The notes below the pieces were generated by a model. The model did no database searches, had not been told where the DNA came from, and worked only from the letters and a program-made list of their open reading frames with translations. From Lumbricus rubellus (taxonomy: Eukaryota; Annelida; Clitellata; Crassiclitellata; Lumbricidae), in NCBI GenBank assembly GCA_945859605.1, contig OX243825.1, positions 4,029,043-4,093,042 on the forward strand: DNA of 64,000 bases, read 5' to 3'. A program made the translations under genes and the position numbers. How positions within the stretch are numbered: position 1 is the first letter of the stretch; the number at the start of each line of letters is the position of its first letter. This document shows, in pieces, positions 34,001 to 46,561 of this stretch.

Positions 34001-35142
34001 TAAACGTTAGCTAAAAAATTCAAAATGGCTGAAAATTGTTGACAAGTTCCATGCTATCCACATAGTAGCTTAGAGAGGGATGAATAAAGGGAATCATTTT
34101 AACAAGGATATATATGTTTAATGTTTAGCTTCCATGCATAATTTCTGAAAATTGTAGCCATTATCTCATCAAATGAAGTTGTGCTTGTAGAGTCCGTAAC
34201 ACTTTTGTAGAGTCCGTAACGAATTTCAACTTCGCATAGAAAATTTTAAAGGAATATTAGGAAAAGTAATTTATGTTGACTGAGTAGCCTATAATGGTGA
34301 ATCAGAAGATTGGAGATAACAAGTTTACTGTTCAATTCGAAATGCCTGAAAAACAAATTAGAAGCCCCAGAACGTTACGGACTCTACAACTCATGTTTTG
34401 CTCAAGCAAATCTGGACACATGATAAGGTTAATTTTTGATCACAATGTATTTATCACTTACTCTCACCATGGTCACGATGTCCAGCTAAAAATATTCCAT
34501 ATTGGATTTACAATAAAAATTTAGCATTTAAAAATTGCATGTAGAGTCCGTAACGCAAAAAAACCAAAGTTGGCACTTTGAAGCAAAGTCGACACAAAAC
34601 GATGAGTGCAGAAAGACAAATTCTTTTGGATTCTTTTACTAGAACCATCTAGCTATAACAGAAATTAGTAACAACTTATAATTCCAATATTTTTTATTGA
34701 CCCTTCATGGACCACAATACCGTGGAATGCCCCAACTGCAGTAATTTTCCATTTCAATAGGACTATGTCTAGATCTATTCTGGTTGATACAGATAATGAT
34801 TTTAAAACCAGGAAGTGCACTGTGCAATCAACGAAAGTAGACACAGTGATTATATATTAATGTGGACGTAATAAAATATAATTATATGAATTCATTTCAG
34901 AAGCATAGAGATTTCGTTGACTCGAAGAGTCGCTATATAAGTAAGTGGCGCTACATAAACCAGGAATTATATCCCCCAACAATACACATTAAGCCGTGTG
35001 AAAACGATATTTATAGAGAATGGATTTGTGTGTGTGGATTGTTCTGTGGTTAGCCTACACATCAGTTTTAACAGAGAAGAATAAAATTCCATTTATAGAC
35101 CCTGCATATAGTCGCACACCAATATTAGGCCTATAATGTGTT

Positions 35143-35187
<45 letters not shown>

Positions 35188-38100
35188 AGTAATTTATGGG
35201 GCGCGGTGGTGTAGTGGTGGCGTCGTTGCCTAGGAGCCGGAAGGTTCGAGGTTCGAATCCACCTCCACGCGTAAGGACCTTGGGCAAGTCCTTCACTTAC
35301 AATTGCTCAGCGCTTCGGCGTGAAACTCCGATGCAGTGTCCGCTCTGCATCGGGAGCGCCTCTGAGTAGAGAGAGCTTGAAGGGGCGCTATAACAAGTGC
35401 ACATACATATATATATATATCCAAGGTTTATGTATACTGTGCATATATATGATATGATATATAAATGTATAATATACATACAACGATACATGTTTACATA
35501 CAAACACGCAGTCGTAGATGCATATAATTATATGCAATCCAGTTTAAACGCACAGACCAACCTATACACCCCACCCACTCACCCCCAGACACACATACAC
35601 ACAGACACACACACAAAGACACACACAGACAGACAAAGTCACAAACACGCACAGGCACACACACACACAAGAACAAGTGTACATTATCATAATTATTATT
35701 TTATCATGCATGCATTAAATTTTGTTGATCGTCCCTATCAAATAACGAAGCAAACAGGAAGTACTCTTACGAATCGGATAGACGGATACCATGTCCCACA
35801 CAAAAAATGTCATGTTTGAAATGTGAACCAACTTCAACAATAAATGCAGTTAAACATCCTTATGTTATCTGTCTTTCAACAAGCCATCAGATAATAATGT
35901 AGATGCAGCTGACGACATAATAAATTCAATTAAATTCAGACCCTGCTTCAAACTAAACATAAGAGGATGCATTGCATATGCTAAAAGTCAACTCTGGCAG
36001 GAATACAAGGTCTACGTGCGTCTGTGTGTTTGAGTGTGTGTGTGTGTGTGTATGCGTGTGTAGGCTCACAAGTGTACAGACTGGTTTCGGATCCTTGTAT
36101 CTTATTGGTATGTGTCTGCCATTAGCAGATATATGCGCTATTTATAAGCGTTAACAGATAAATTTGTCGTTTTCCAGATAGGCCTACTATTTGCTTTTAA
36201 CATAATTATTATGTTCTGGTTCGGCAATGTCAGTTCGGTATTTCCCCAGACTACCTGCGAGAGCTCTGTTGCTTCACAAGTATCTAAGACCCCTGCCTCA
36301 CCCGTCCTGCACGAAGGGAGTAGGGGCATACTACTGCACGAAGGGAGTAGGCTACTCTTGCACGAACTGCAACCATGAGGGATAGAGTCTTTTCTGTGGC
36401 GACCCAGTTGTCTGGAATTGGTTCACACAGGGGCTCTTACCGAAGCAGTTTTTTCATTTTCTCCATTAAACTAAAAAAATTGTGCTTTTGCCGTGTTGGA
36501 GCCATATGTGCTTCTGAATAGCCGTTGAAGAAGCTTTAGGGCCTATATAAATTCTAGATTGAATGAATGAATTAGTAAGAATAGACTATGAGCAGAAACC
36601 ATTAGTAAAATGTTTTACATACATGTTGGTAGACATCGGTGTTGCCAGCCTTTGGTTGTGGAGGAGCGCCCTTGGATCGTTTTGGAGGTTTGGCTTTCGG
36701 GTGACTATCTTGTCCTTTGTTGACATTGCTATAGATACACACATCTGGATTCTCTGTCAACGGTTGTCCATCTCTGTTTGAAGTAAGATCAAAGTTATAA
36801 TATTATTGATTGCTTAAAAAGTATTAGGCCTAACACTGTAGGCTATATTGTAATAAAAGTACTGCCACATACATGTAAGACATACATGTAAGCTTAATAA
36901 TGACAGTTTAATAAACTGTTTCAATGGTACAATGTACAATATGCACAGCATAGGATACATGAGAAGCATAAACTTTAAAAGCATGAAATATATTAACACT
37001 ATAGACAACACCTTCAGTAAGCAATGTATTGCATCCACAGGTTTATATAGCGCCTATCACAGAATGGCTATTCAGAGGCGCTCCCAGCACGAGAAACTGC
37101 GGGCAAAAGAAGTGCCTTTAAGGAATGAGAGACTGATGAGGCCACTTTAAAACATGTCTCAATCGAAGGATAAACTAGATTATTAACATTACAAACAACG
37201 TACGTTGCGGGATCAGCATAAGCATTCGAAACTGTAAAAGCATACGATGAGAAAACAGAGTACCTCAGAGCTTTGACCTTTGACCTGCACGACTGTTTCG
37301 CTGAAGCATGAAATCGTCACAGTAATCTAATCTAATTTGATTTAATATAATGACACTCAGAGCACTGCAACAAATTGCATATAGCACAGCACTTGAGACT
37401 TAAAGTGAAAGTGTGCATGAAACACAATTTTGCAAAAACAAGTAGGCCTAGAAATCGGCAATATGATTCAAAATCCCAGACCGAAATTTCACAGTTTCAA
37501 ATATTGATGTCATCAAGGATAAAATATATATATATTTTTTCGAGAGCCGTACCACTGAGCATACGACAGAATAGAAATTGTAATGTCACTTTGCTCAACA
37601 AACAGATGACCTTTCAAAAAGATGTATGAAAATTGATAGAAATGTTTAATTAAGTTAATTCAAAAACAGATGCAATACGTATTGGAATGGTTCTTTATCC
37701 AAAGAAGGAAGCGTACATCAATGAAATACCTGACGTACGGTAACTAACCTTAAGTTATCTGAAAGCAAAAACGCAGATGACAAGATTAATTAGTATTCGG
37801 TTTGAACCGCATAATTATATTATCTGCAATTCTAGTAGGCCTAATTCTACATTATCCGCACTTACCGTAGATATTTAAATGTCTCAATACGACAAAACGG
37901 AATTTTAATATCATTCGATAGCAAAACACTCATGATTTCTGAAGTCACTAAATCAAATCATTTTCAAATTAAGAGTAGGCCTACTCTCCATAATGCATCA
38001 GAAACTTATTACTCAGTGTCTTTTGGATGATCGTCCACTACCTTGTAAATCGAAATTGTATTGTACCGAGTCTATACTCCACAAAAAGTTTACTTTGAGA

Positions 38101-41100
38101 TATATATCTCCGACAACGGGATAATATCACACACAATTCTATCACAATGAATAGCATTAGGCCTATGACTTGATTTTACAATTTTATCACAGATAATAAC
38201 ACAACTGAAAGCTACCCTTTGACTTGTTTCCTGAATTGCAGCACTTGTATCCAGGACAGGACTCATTGCAAAAGCAGATGATAAGCACAATGATAATAAG
38301 TAGGGTACCAGCTGCGACCGCCATCATTGTATATTCAAAATATTGAAGAGGATCAGGAATATATGTTGTTGTCGTGTCTGTAGAATCTGACATAGCATCT
38401 ACGGAAAGTTCAATAGACATGCAAAAATCATTTTGTACTGGTAAACAGATCAATCCAATCTATTTAAGTCTGCTTATTTTGGTTTTTGGGCCAATGGTTA
38501 AAGTGAGGTGGTGGAAACACTGTGATAAATAAACACGTATGGACATGGGCGGAGTTTGGTTTCCGTTCTTGGGGGGTGGGGGGCTCATGCCTTCTTGGGG
38601 GGGGGCTAAGCCCGGAAATAGATACCATTTGCATGGTAAAAAAGCTATGGTGTTGGATGTTTAGTTTTCTTGCGACAATGAATGGGTATGCAGCACAGAC
38701 CGCCCGGATACTCTTTATTTTATTATGGCTACATAAATCACCGCGATGGGGAAATGTTGGCTTAAATCACTAATGCTTTAGCATGAGTCAGGTCATAAAG
38801 TTTGTAGGAATAGGAAATACGATAAGTGATTACTCAAACGTATTTAGAGTCGTTAACTGGCAGGCAAAAACTACAACTGTAAGATTACAGACATGGAACA
38901 TCATAGAAATAGACCCCACAGATTACGATTTATATTTGCCGGAAAGAGCATCCATAATTTGACTTATGCTAGGGCCAATTGTAGGCCTACTTACGACAGG
39001 GTTAAGCTAAATATTATTAGTTGGCAACTACTATCATGCGGATTCATGCCGTGTCAAAGTGTAACCCAAAAATCAGTGACAAACCAAACTGTGGTCAGCT
39101 GAATGTCTGTCCAGTTGATCAGTCAGCCAATAAGGGGGATTTTGTGGTGGATTGAAAATTGAATGACATGGGTACGAATAAATTACCTCAATAAATTGTT
39201 CTTTGTCATTAATTTTGTCGAGTCCAATGCTCCTCTTAATCTTAGTTCAAGTCAGGGTATGTCCTCATTATATTGTTTATTCAGCGTTTGATAAAACAGT
39301 ATTTTACAATGCTAAATTATTTGAAACAATATCCACATGCTTGTGACTGCAGTGGAAGCCTGGGGGCTCTTCGTATTATTTTTTTAAACGAGGAAGAACA
39401 AAATGAAAGAAGCAGAATAAAAACGCAATTTGTGAGGCTTACCACTGTCTGTGTTATTAACCAGGATCTCATCAGAAGTTGCATTGTATCTCTGGCCCCT
39501 CACGACATTCATTGCAACACATCTGTACCACTTGGAAGAAACATTGGTCATAGCCAATTGACCGCCATTTTGATTCTGAATATCCATCCAAGTTCCACTG
39601 TTTTCCATTTCCTGCCATTTAATAGTTGGTGAGGGATGTCCCTTTGCTGTGCAAGTAATGACGGTTCCAAGAGAGTAATAAGACAGTGATGGCGACAAAG
39701 AAATATTCCTAACCGAATCTGAAATAGTTTCGGACAAAGATCGCAAGTTTATGCAGATTTATATAGCGCCACTTGAATTGAGTCCATAGGAGGCATCTGA
39801 AGTATAGCCTAATGGTGATTGTATTACTTGAAATAGAAATCAATTGGAACGGTTTTCAAGTCCCTGGAAGAAAAGAAGCAGTTAAACCGAGGAGCACGTA
39901 CATGTATACATGGACATGCAGCCTACATGTCGCTGTTAGGCAATTATTATATGGCATTCTCTAACCGTAACAGCCTTTGTATGTTAGGCCGTCGAAGTAG
40001 GTTACACAGATGGGTGTAGCAACAATGTTGACCCATGCTGAGCGGTGAAAATATATTAGTTAGCCTACCTATGACGGATAGAGGGACATACACTACCCAA
40101 GTGAAAAATTGATTCAGACAGGTTCGCGATTTAGACAGGATCGTGAAGATTAGAACAAAAGAAACAATGAGCACATTCAACAGCTGATTCTGATCTAAAG
40201 GCTAGCAATGATGCAAATAAAATTCATGGGCTTTTTAAATGATCCCAGACTGAGCTATAGCCCGACTAAGCATAATGTGAATGAAGTCAGACAGATACAT
40301 GTATAAACATTTTACAGAGCGAAATACTTACAGAGGACTTTGATGACAGGCGTTGAACAGTTGGCATTTGGAATGATGTTTGTAGCCAAACCAACAATCG
40401 GTGCTCCATTATAGTTGTCAACAGTTTCAATTGTAAATGAAGTTACGCAAGTGAATGATGGAACCTCGGGTTCAGAAGCCACAACAGAGTATGTTCGACT
40501 GATATTGTTCCCATTTTTCACGGTATCCGATGCGTTTTCCACTCCAGGCCAGACGATCGATGCATTATTTGTTCCATTGTATGTCGCTTCACATGTCAAT
40601 TGTATTCCATCTCCTTCCGCTGTGTTATTCTCAGACGCATTTATCATACACTTGGGCTGAGTCTCTGTAACATTTAGAAATTTACTGTGATTTATTTTAG
40701 TAAACCTACTCGAGGGTTGCCTAATCCTGGAGGTCATTAATTGTTGGTGTCACATGATAATTAATTTTACTCCACTTTCTTCCTCAATGCCACTTGAATA
40801 TATTTCATTCTCTTTGTCGCTTTGCTGTGTTCTATTTAGCATACAATTCTGCTGAGCTTCCGCAATTTTAAAGGAGTAATTAAAAATAACTAACAATAGG
40901 CAAATAAAATAAAAATAACAGTAATCAAAAATGATAAACAAATGATAATGATATTATAATAAACATTATAATTCATTCATTCATTTCAAATTTTTATAAC
41001 GCGCCTTGAGGAAGCCTACTCAGAGGCGCTGCCATCCCAAATACGTCTAAACAGATAAGATTTCAGCATTGACATTATTTCTAGGTAGCCTATAAAATTG

Positions 41101-43216
41101 TAATTATTAAGCCTATAATAATTATTATAATTTTTATTGCCAGATGTATGCTAGCTATCATCCCTCAGGTGACAGATATTAATAAACAATTTTGACTCTG
41201 TAGTGGTCGTCAATGTAACGATCTGGAAAAACAAAGTGTTGTGGAAGGTAACAGCATTGAAACGCTAATTTACGACTAACAAGTAGCCTACATGTATGTC
41301 TAACTAATTTGTCTTGGTTCGCCCGAAATGTGGCACAAGAGACGACTTAGGTCGGCGAGAAATACCTGTCTCTTCCAAAAAGCTATACGATGCGGTATAA
41401 TAATATTGACACAAACAATGAGCATTTCGCAGTTTGACCTTATGTTTATGGTGCATTGCGCATGCATTTTGTGGCGTTTTGATTGCTTCTGCCTTCGGGC
41501 GAAATAAAGTAGCCTAAAAATAATAAAAGTAGCGCACTGCGCTCTGCTGTCCATGGTGACTTAATGGTTCCTTTCACTCGCTCTGCAACAATGCAGAAGC
41601 GTTCGTTCTCTGTGATTGGTCCAACAACATGGAATGAACTTTCCTTGACTATGCGACACCTCTCAAGCTGTTCTCAATTTCACAAGCTGTTGAAGACTGT
41701 TTTTTTCGCTGATCTCGGCTGGGAGCGCCTTTGAGTAGGTACCTTGTAGGGGCGCTATATAAATTAATATGATTGATTGATACCAATAATAAGATCAGCA
41801 GTTTATAAGCTGAGGATCAGAGAAGAATGGGCGCAAAGCATTTATTGATAGTATGTCACAAATGCCTTATGTAGGCTAATTTCGAGCCTAAAAAGCTTCG
41901 GTTTTTCTCCCGGACAGCGTGTACTCACCTCAAAATTTACCAGTAGGCCTACTGTAACAGCCCTGCATAATAGGCCCACATAATTATATAAGCTTGGGCT
42001 ACATTATATACGGTAGGTAAGATATATGACTAAAGCGTCACAAAACTAAGTTATGAATGAATTATCACCACAGTTTCATTTGAAATGACATATTACTTAC
42101 TCAGTATAATAAGATTTGCTGATTTTGTAGTTTGACTTGATGAAACAATAGCTGAACAAATGAATCGTCCGGCGTCTGTCAACTGAGCGTTTTTAATAAC
42201 CAAATCACATCCAGATGAATTGTCGACACTGTAGCGATCTCTATCAACCGTTTCCAGTATCCTTGAAGTCTTGAAAATAGTCATCACGTTTCCACCAGAC
42301 ACATACTTCTGCCAGTCAATTCCACTACAGTTTCTAGATGGAGATAAACACCTCAAGGTAACATTTGAGTCAAAAAAGCTCAATGTATTCTCAAGTCCTT
42401 CCAACTCACTTTCTTGAGCACCTGTTTGGAAATAAAACAAATCTATCTTTCTGATTATTGTTTCAATTTTAGTATGATTTTAGTTTTTACTCAACATGTG
42501 AGAAATAGGCGTAGGCCTACTGTCAGTATGAAGAATGAAACACAAAGACCTTCGTAAGACAGAAATTTCGCAGTGGCGTGGGATATTCCTATCCCATAAA
42601 GCTATACGGGGATGTATATTAGGCTATTCTATTCCCTGCCTATACCTGGTATAGAGTATCCCAGGGGAATAACCACTCTATCTCCTCAGCAAATAATTAT
42701 TGAAAATGCGTAGGCCACATCGGAAGGCCTACTTACGATTTTATGTTGAAATCAAAATTTAACCAACTTTAAACTGACTAAAGGCTAATATTATTGTTTG
42801 AAATGTCCTAAAGCAATGTTCAAAGCAAGGCAACTCGAATTTAGTTAGTGACGCTAAATGTTCTAAAATGTTCTAGATGTTCTAAGTGAACTAAAAGCAA
42901 CGCAATCAAAGTTAGGTAGTTCGAGTAAACACAACTGTAATTGGCAATGTTAAAAACAGAGCTCATGACAGTTAATTTGCAAACATAAAATAATACACGC
43001 GGAAGTGACGCGGAAGTGGCTTTTCAACTTCTCTTCATCTGTACTACTCTGTAGGGATAGCCTACAATTATTTTGGGAATGCTCTATTTCGTAACACGAG
43101 AAAAATGTCTAAACAATACCGAAATAAGACACATTTTAAACAAAACACAATGCAATAATAATTTTTATCCACTGACCTGTGACCGTGAGAAATACGACGA
43201 TGACGAAGAGGTCCAT
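30020..43216 (-). CDS. IgSF inhibitory-receptor-like gene B (8 exons)
   Basis: Coding exons 43177-43216, 42101-42421, 40332-40664, 39443-39718, 38216-38377, 37749-37758, 36623-36773 and 30020-30136 give 1,410 nt, 469 codons plus stop, with every phase matching. The product is a type I membrane protein: signal peptide, V-like Ig, C2-like Ig with extra cysteines, I-set-like Ig, membrane helix, and a cytoplasmic tail with YSNV, a proline-rich PPQPK stretch, then TYADL and TLYSAV. Family knowledge: paired ITIM/ITSM tyrosines recruit SH2 phosphatases or adaptors after phosphorylation, so an inhibitory immune receptor is the best inference. The residue two before the first tyrosine is Cys, not the canonical I/V/L/S. 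The ligand is unknown. The last intron is 6.5 kb and has been enlarged by transposons. Paralogue: gene C. Confidence 0.8.
30377..30402. repeat. (CAG)n microsatellite
   Basis: Short imperfect CAG/CAA trinucleotide run, in intron 7 of gene B. Confidence 0.8.
31030..31076. repeat. (AT)n microsatellite
   Basis: TA run of about 46 bases in intron 7 of gene B. The paralogous position in gene C (about 49948-49970) has a shorter run. Confidence 0.9.
31837..32534. mobile_element. hAT-like MITE with GTGTGCCGC subterminal motifs
   Basis: Inverted ends CAGTGATTCCCAACCT and AGGTTGGGAATCACTG, perfect 8-bp target duplication GTCTACAA at 31829-31836 and 32535-32542. GTGTGCCGC motifs sit inside both ends. 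The paralogous gene C intron (about 50395) lacks it. Confidence 0.9.
32677..34733. mobile_element. 2-kb TIR element carrying eight copies of GTTACGGACTCTAC
   Basis: Imperfect terminal inverted repeats GGGCAATTCCACGGTATT and AATACCGTGGAATGCCC, flanked by AACT on both sides (possible 4-bp duplication). The 14-mer GTTACGGACTCTAC occurs exactly at 32701, 32874, 33071, 33085 and 34374, and inverted at 34187, 34207 and 34541. No convincing transposase frame. Absent from the paralogous gene C intron near 50.53 kb. Confidence 0.7.
34740..35140. other. Intron sequence
   Basis: Intron 7 of gene B. Partly alignable by eye to gene C at about 50560-50760 ('tggttgatacag'). No gene. Confidence 0.5.
35147..35184. 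repeat. (AT)n microsatellite
   Basis: Pure TA run directly 5' of the SINE. Confidence 0.9.
35196..35398 (+). mobile_element. Full-length tRNA-derived SINE
   Basis: tRNA-like head with an A-box-like 'tggtgtagtggt' and a B box GGTTCGAATCC near 35245, an unrelated middle, and the LINE-type tail 'gggagcgcctctgagtag' plus 'cttgaaggggcgctata'. Not a functional tRNA gene, because it lacks a cloverleaf and carries the SINE body. Confidence 0.75.
35480..36480. other. Intron with CA/TG-rich patches
   Basis: Intron 7 of gene B. CA-rich at about 35577-35670 and a TG run near 36030. Alignable by eye to gene C at 51.95-52.25 kb ('gttcggcaatgtcag', 'tttccccagactacctgc'). No exon recognised. Confidence 0.5.
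36482..36570 (+). mobile_element. SINE/LINE tail copy (ancestral to the duplication)
   Basis: Degraded tail ending GAATGAATGAAT. Its orthologous copy sits at the same place in gene C (52376-52452), so insertion preceded the segmental duplication. Confidence 0.6.
36623..36773 (-). CDS. Gene B exon 7: cytoplasmic tail
   Basis: Acceptor AAACAG at 36774; phase 2 in, phase 0 out at CAT|GTATGT. Reads DGQPLTENPDVCIYSNVNKG, then a basic proline-rich stretch ending GAPPQPKAGNTDVYQH. YSNV is a possible SH2 (YxN, Grb2-type) site and PPQPK a possible SH3 site; both are inferences from motif. Confidence 0.75.
37042..37130 (-). mobile_element. SINE/LINE tail copy, inverted
   Basis: 'tttatatagcgcc' then 'ctattcagaggcgctcccag'. 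Orthologous copy in gene C at 53152-53215. Confidence 0.6.
37749..37758 (-). CDS. Gene B exon 6: 10-nt micro-exon
   Basis: Minus strand TTTCAG, ATAACTTAAG, GTTAGT. It converts phase 1 from the membrane exon to phase 2 for the tail exon, and without it the tail exon reads into a stop. Encodes D-N-L plus part of an Arg codon. Confidence 0.75.
38216..38377 (-). CDS. Gene B exon 5: transmembrane
   Basis: Stalk DTTTTYIPDPLQYFEY, membrane helix MMAVAAGTLLIIIVLIICFC, then NESCPGYKCCNSGNKSKG. Phase 1-1, donor G|GTAGCT. Confidence 0.85.
39443..39718 (-). CDS. Gene B exon 4: Ig domain 3
   Basis: 276 bp, phase 1-1. SLSYYSLGTVITCTAKGHPS, then IKWQEMENSGTW, then WYRCVAMNVVRG: canonical C-W-YxC Ig fold with N-glycosylation sites. 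Gene C has no equivalent. Confidence 0.85.
40332..40664 (-). CDS. Gene B exon 3: Ig domain 2
   Basis: 333 bp, phase 1-1. ETQPKCMINASENNTAEGDG, IQLTCEATYNGTN, TYSVVASEPEVPSFTC, IIPNANCSTPVIKV. The outer cysteines (PKC, NANC) could form a second disulfide. About six N-glycosylation motifs. Confidence 0.85.
40750..40860 (-). pseudogene. Possible remnant of an additional Ig exon
   Basis: Minus strand EAQQNCMLNRTQQSDKE resembles the start of the Ig2 exons (ETQPKCTLNAS...) but lacks the rest. A similar remnant seems present 5' of copy A's Ig exon (about 12250-12310), and a longer decayed one in gene C (59874-60124). Confidence 0.35.
40972..41045 (-). mobile_element. SINE/LINE tail copy, inverted
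   Basis: ATTCATTCATTCATTTC followed by 'aagcctactcagaggcgctg'. Confidence 0.65.
41558..41785 (+). mobile_element. LINE 3' end with intact ORF2 C-terminus and tail
   Basis: Frame 41558-41734 reads DLMVPFTRSATMQKRSFSVI, GPTTWNELSLTMRHLSS and FHKLLKTVFFADLGWERL then TGA. The last codons (LGWERL, stop) are the 'ctgggagcgcctttgag' tail itself, followed by 'ggggcgctatataaatt' and GATT repeats. This identifies the LINE partner of the SINE tails. Confidence 0.8.
42101..42421 (-). CDS. Gene B exon 2: V-like Ig domain
   Basis: 321 bp, phase 1-1. AQESELEGLENTLSFF, VTLRCLSPSRNCSGIDWQKY, RDRYSVDNSSGCDLVIKNAQ, LTDAGRFICSAIV. Canonical C, W and DxGxFxC, plus two extra cysteines (RNC, SGC) conserved in gene C. 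Confidence 0.9.
43177..43216 (-). CDS. Gene B exon 1: signal peptide
   Basis: ATG at 43216 encodes MDLFVIVVFLTVT, donor G|GTCAGT, phase 1. Too short for most gene finders; the parallel exon in gene C supports it. Confidence 0.8.
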
Positions 43217-44390
<1,174 letters not shown>

Positions 44391-44480
44391 TAACATAACA
44401 TAACATAACATAGGTTTTTTTATTGCTCCCACGAAGAACAAATCATAGCATGATACAATTTCAGATCAGTGCTAAGTTGG
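44391..44480 (-). mobile_element. LINE-type 3' end with (ATGTT)n tail, copy 1
   Basis: 'aacataacataacataacat' followed by 'aggtttttttattgctccca' and 'aatttcagatcagtgctaag'. Same order at 44942-45030. Confidence 0.55.
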
Positions 44481-44941
44481 GACTGTTGGGTAACAAAAGA
44501 GACCAAAGTCCCGCTAGCAGGTATGTACCAGTATAACAATAAATGAAAGTTGGAAACATAAGCAGCAGGAGTCATCGAAATTCAAAATGAAATAATACAT
44601 GTTAGTATAGTCTTGTGTAAGGATATTTTAGATAAACAAATCGATGGATGTATGGATCTGATGGCTGATGAAACGAAGGACGAATCTGTATAGGCCTAAT
44701 AATATAATATGATACAGGACGTCATCTACCGAACAAGAAAAAATACCTTCAATACAATTTTGCCTGTTAATGACTTTGGCTCGCGAAATAAATAGGGCTA
44801 AATCTAAGTAAACGTGAATTTTAGCATCGTAAATTATTTGTCATGGCGTGCATTTTTCAGCTTTGGTCGAATAGGCTACAAGTCGGATTGACGAAATAAT
44901 ATTCTTTCTAAATAGAAATCGGCTTAATGAAAGCAGCCTTT

Positions 44942-45030
44942 AACATAACATAACATAACATAGGTTTTTATTGCTCCCAAGAACAAAAAAATAACACTAT
45001 ACAGTTTCAGATCAGTTCTCAGTTGGGCTA
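44942..45030 (-). mobile_element. LINE-type 3' end with (ATGTT)n tail, copy 2
   Basis: Second copy of the same end about 550 bp away in the same orientation. Confidence 0.55.
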
Positions 45031-45299
45031 CAAACGGAGGAAATAGAAGTGAGATTGCGAAAACAATCTCGTTGAAATCAGGGCTGGATTGACTGATGAA
45101 CAATAATTTTTAATCAAAAAGTCTTAACGATGAAAAATAGTTGCTGCCTAAAACAAGTGGGATTGATTCAAAGAAATTCTTATCTCAACAGAAGCTTTAT
45201 CAATGAAAAGGATTCTTGCCATACTTAGAAGCTATAGGCTGTTGATTAATGCTAATAAGTCTTCAACGAATTTATGATGCTAACATAGGCCTACACGTT

Positions 45300-45780
45300 T
45301 ACCTTGTATTCGGGTCAATCTACGACATGACCCAAAAAATTGCAAGAAAACGTTTTATAACGATTTCTGGTGTCTTAGGTCTGGTGATGAACATACTAAA
45401 AGTTGCATGAAATCGAACCACGGCAAGTGGTCTAATTTTGGCTCTCAGTGCTAGTCAGAAATATCTTTTGATTTAAACAACGTCGTAGATTAAGGTCTGT
45501 CTCTGTCTCTGTCTTTGTCTCTCTGTCTGTCTGCCTGTCTCTCTCTTTCAGTTCCTTTCATTCCTTTCGGAACATCGGGCGACAAGATTTCTCCATCCAG
45601 CACGGTCGGCTGCGATATTTGCTGCTTCATTCCAGTCGATACTCATCTCCATCAGATCCTCTTGTCGTTTCTGTAGCGATAGTTGGGTTTTACAGGGATG
45701 GGGTTGCTAACCCCATGCTCTAACCCTCCTCCTGTTTCAACCGGGTTTCGGACCGGCTTTAAGATATAGTGCAGCATAAT
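45300..45780. other. Dispersed repeats, no gene
   Basis: 45310-45450 matches the repeat that flanks the MITE at 10459-10891 ('tctggtgtcttaggt'). 45500-45545 is (CTGT)n. 45560-45770 contains 'cggaacatcgggcgacaag' and 'aaccgggtttcggaccggct', probably another transposon end. Confidence 0.45.
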
Positions 45781-45883
45781 AAATATACATCGTTTGATAG
45801 ACGTCTCTGGAGGGGGAAGTCCATCCCCAGGAATGAATTCATCCCACAGAAAAAATCAAGAGGTGCTGCATACATGTAAATAT

Positions 45884-46561
45884 GTACCATTTCCCCCGGC
45901 GCACCGACAAAACGGCGCCGACATAACGGCGCCGACAAAACGGCGCACCCACAAAACGGCGCGGTACCAAAACGGCGCCGACAAAACGGCGCCGTTTCAA
46001 AGGAATTTTTCTATTAGTAGGCCTACTTTGTTTAATTGGTAGAAACACTCAGATAATATATACAATAGTCCATTAAAACTAGAATCAACGGATCATCTTC
46101 ATCAAGTAGTATAGTTAACAGACGATTTTATAGCAGTAATAGTCAAAATAAGCTTATACTAAACTAGGAAATAGAATAAACTGATCATCTTCATCAAGTC
46201 CTGAAGTGAAAATACGAACGTTATAGTAGTAGAAGTAGTATAAAAAATATAATAACCTACTAAATGTAATCAACTGATCATCTGCATCAAGTCTTATAGT
46301 TCAAATACGAACGTTGTTGGCGATAGGCCTACCACGCAAATAATCGGCCAGCGGCACTGCTCCATATGTTGGAGTTAAAGCCTGCAGTCTCTGATTTAAA
46401 CGAATGTATACTGACTTGGGTATCACAGTCTTTGTACAGCGCCGTTATGTCGGCGCCGTTTTGTCGGCGCCGTTATGTCGGCGCCGTTTTGTCGGCGCCG
46501 TTATGTCGGCGCCGTTTTGTCCTGCGCCGTTTTGTCGGCGCACCATTTCCCCCCCCCCCCC
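45884..46561. mobile_element. Foldback element with iterated GGCGCCGACA repeats at both ends
   Basis: The left end is 'ccatttcccccggcgcaccg' followed by 14-bp units cggcgccgacaaaa/cggcgccgacataa. The right end is the inverted array followed by 'gtcggcgcaccatttccccc'. The AAAA and ATAA versions alternate, giving a 28-bp higher-order unit. Unique A/T-rich sequence lies between. Confidence 0.65.

Noticed and set aside
35196..35270. tRNA gene
   Set aside because: A and B boxes are present, but there is no proper cloverleaf, and the sequence continues into a SINE body and LINE-type tail.
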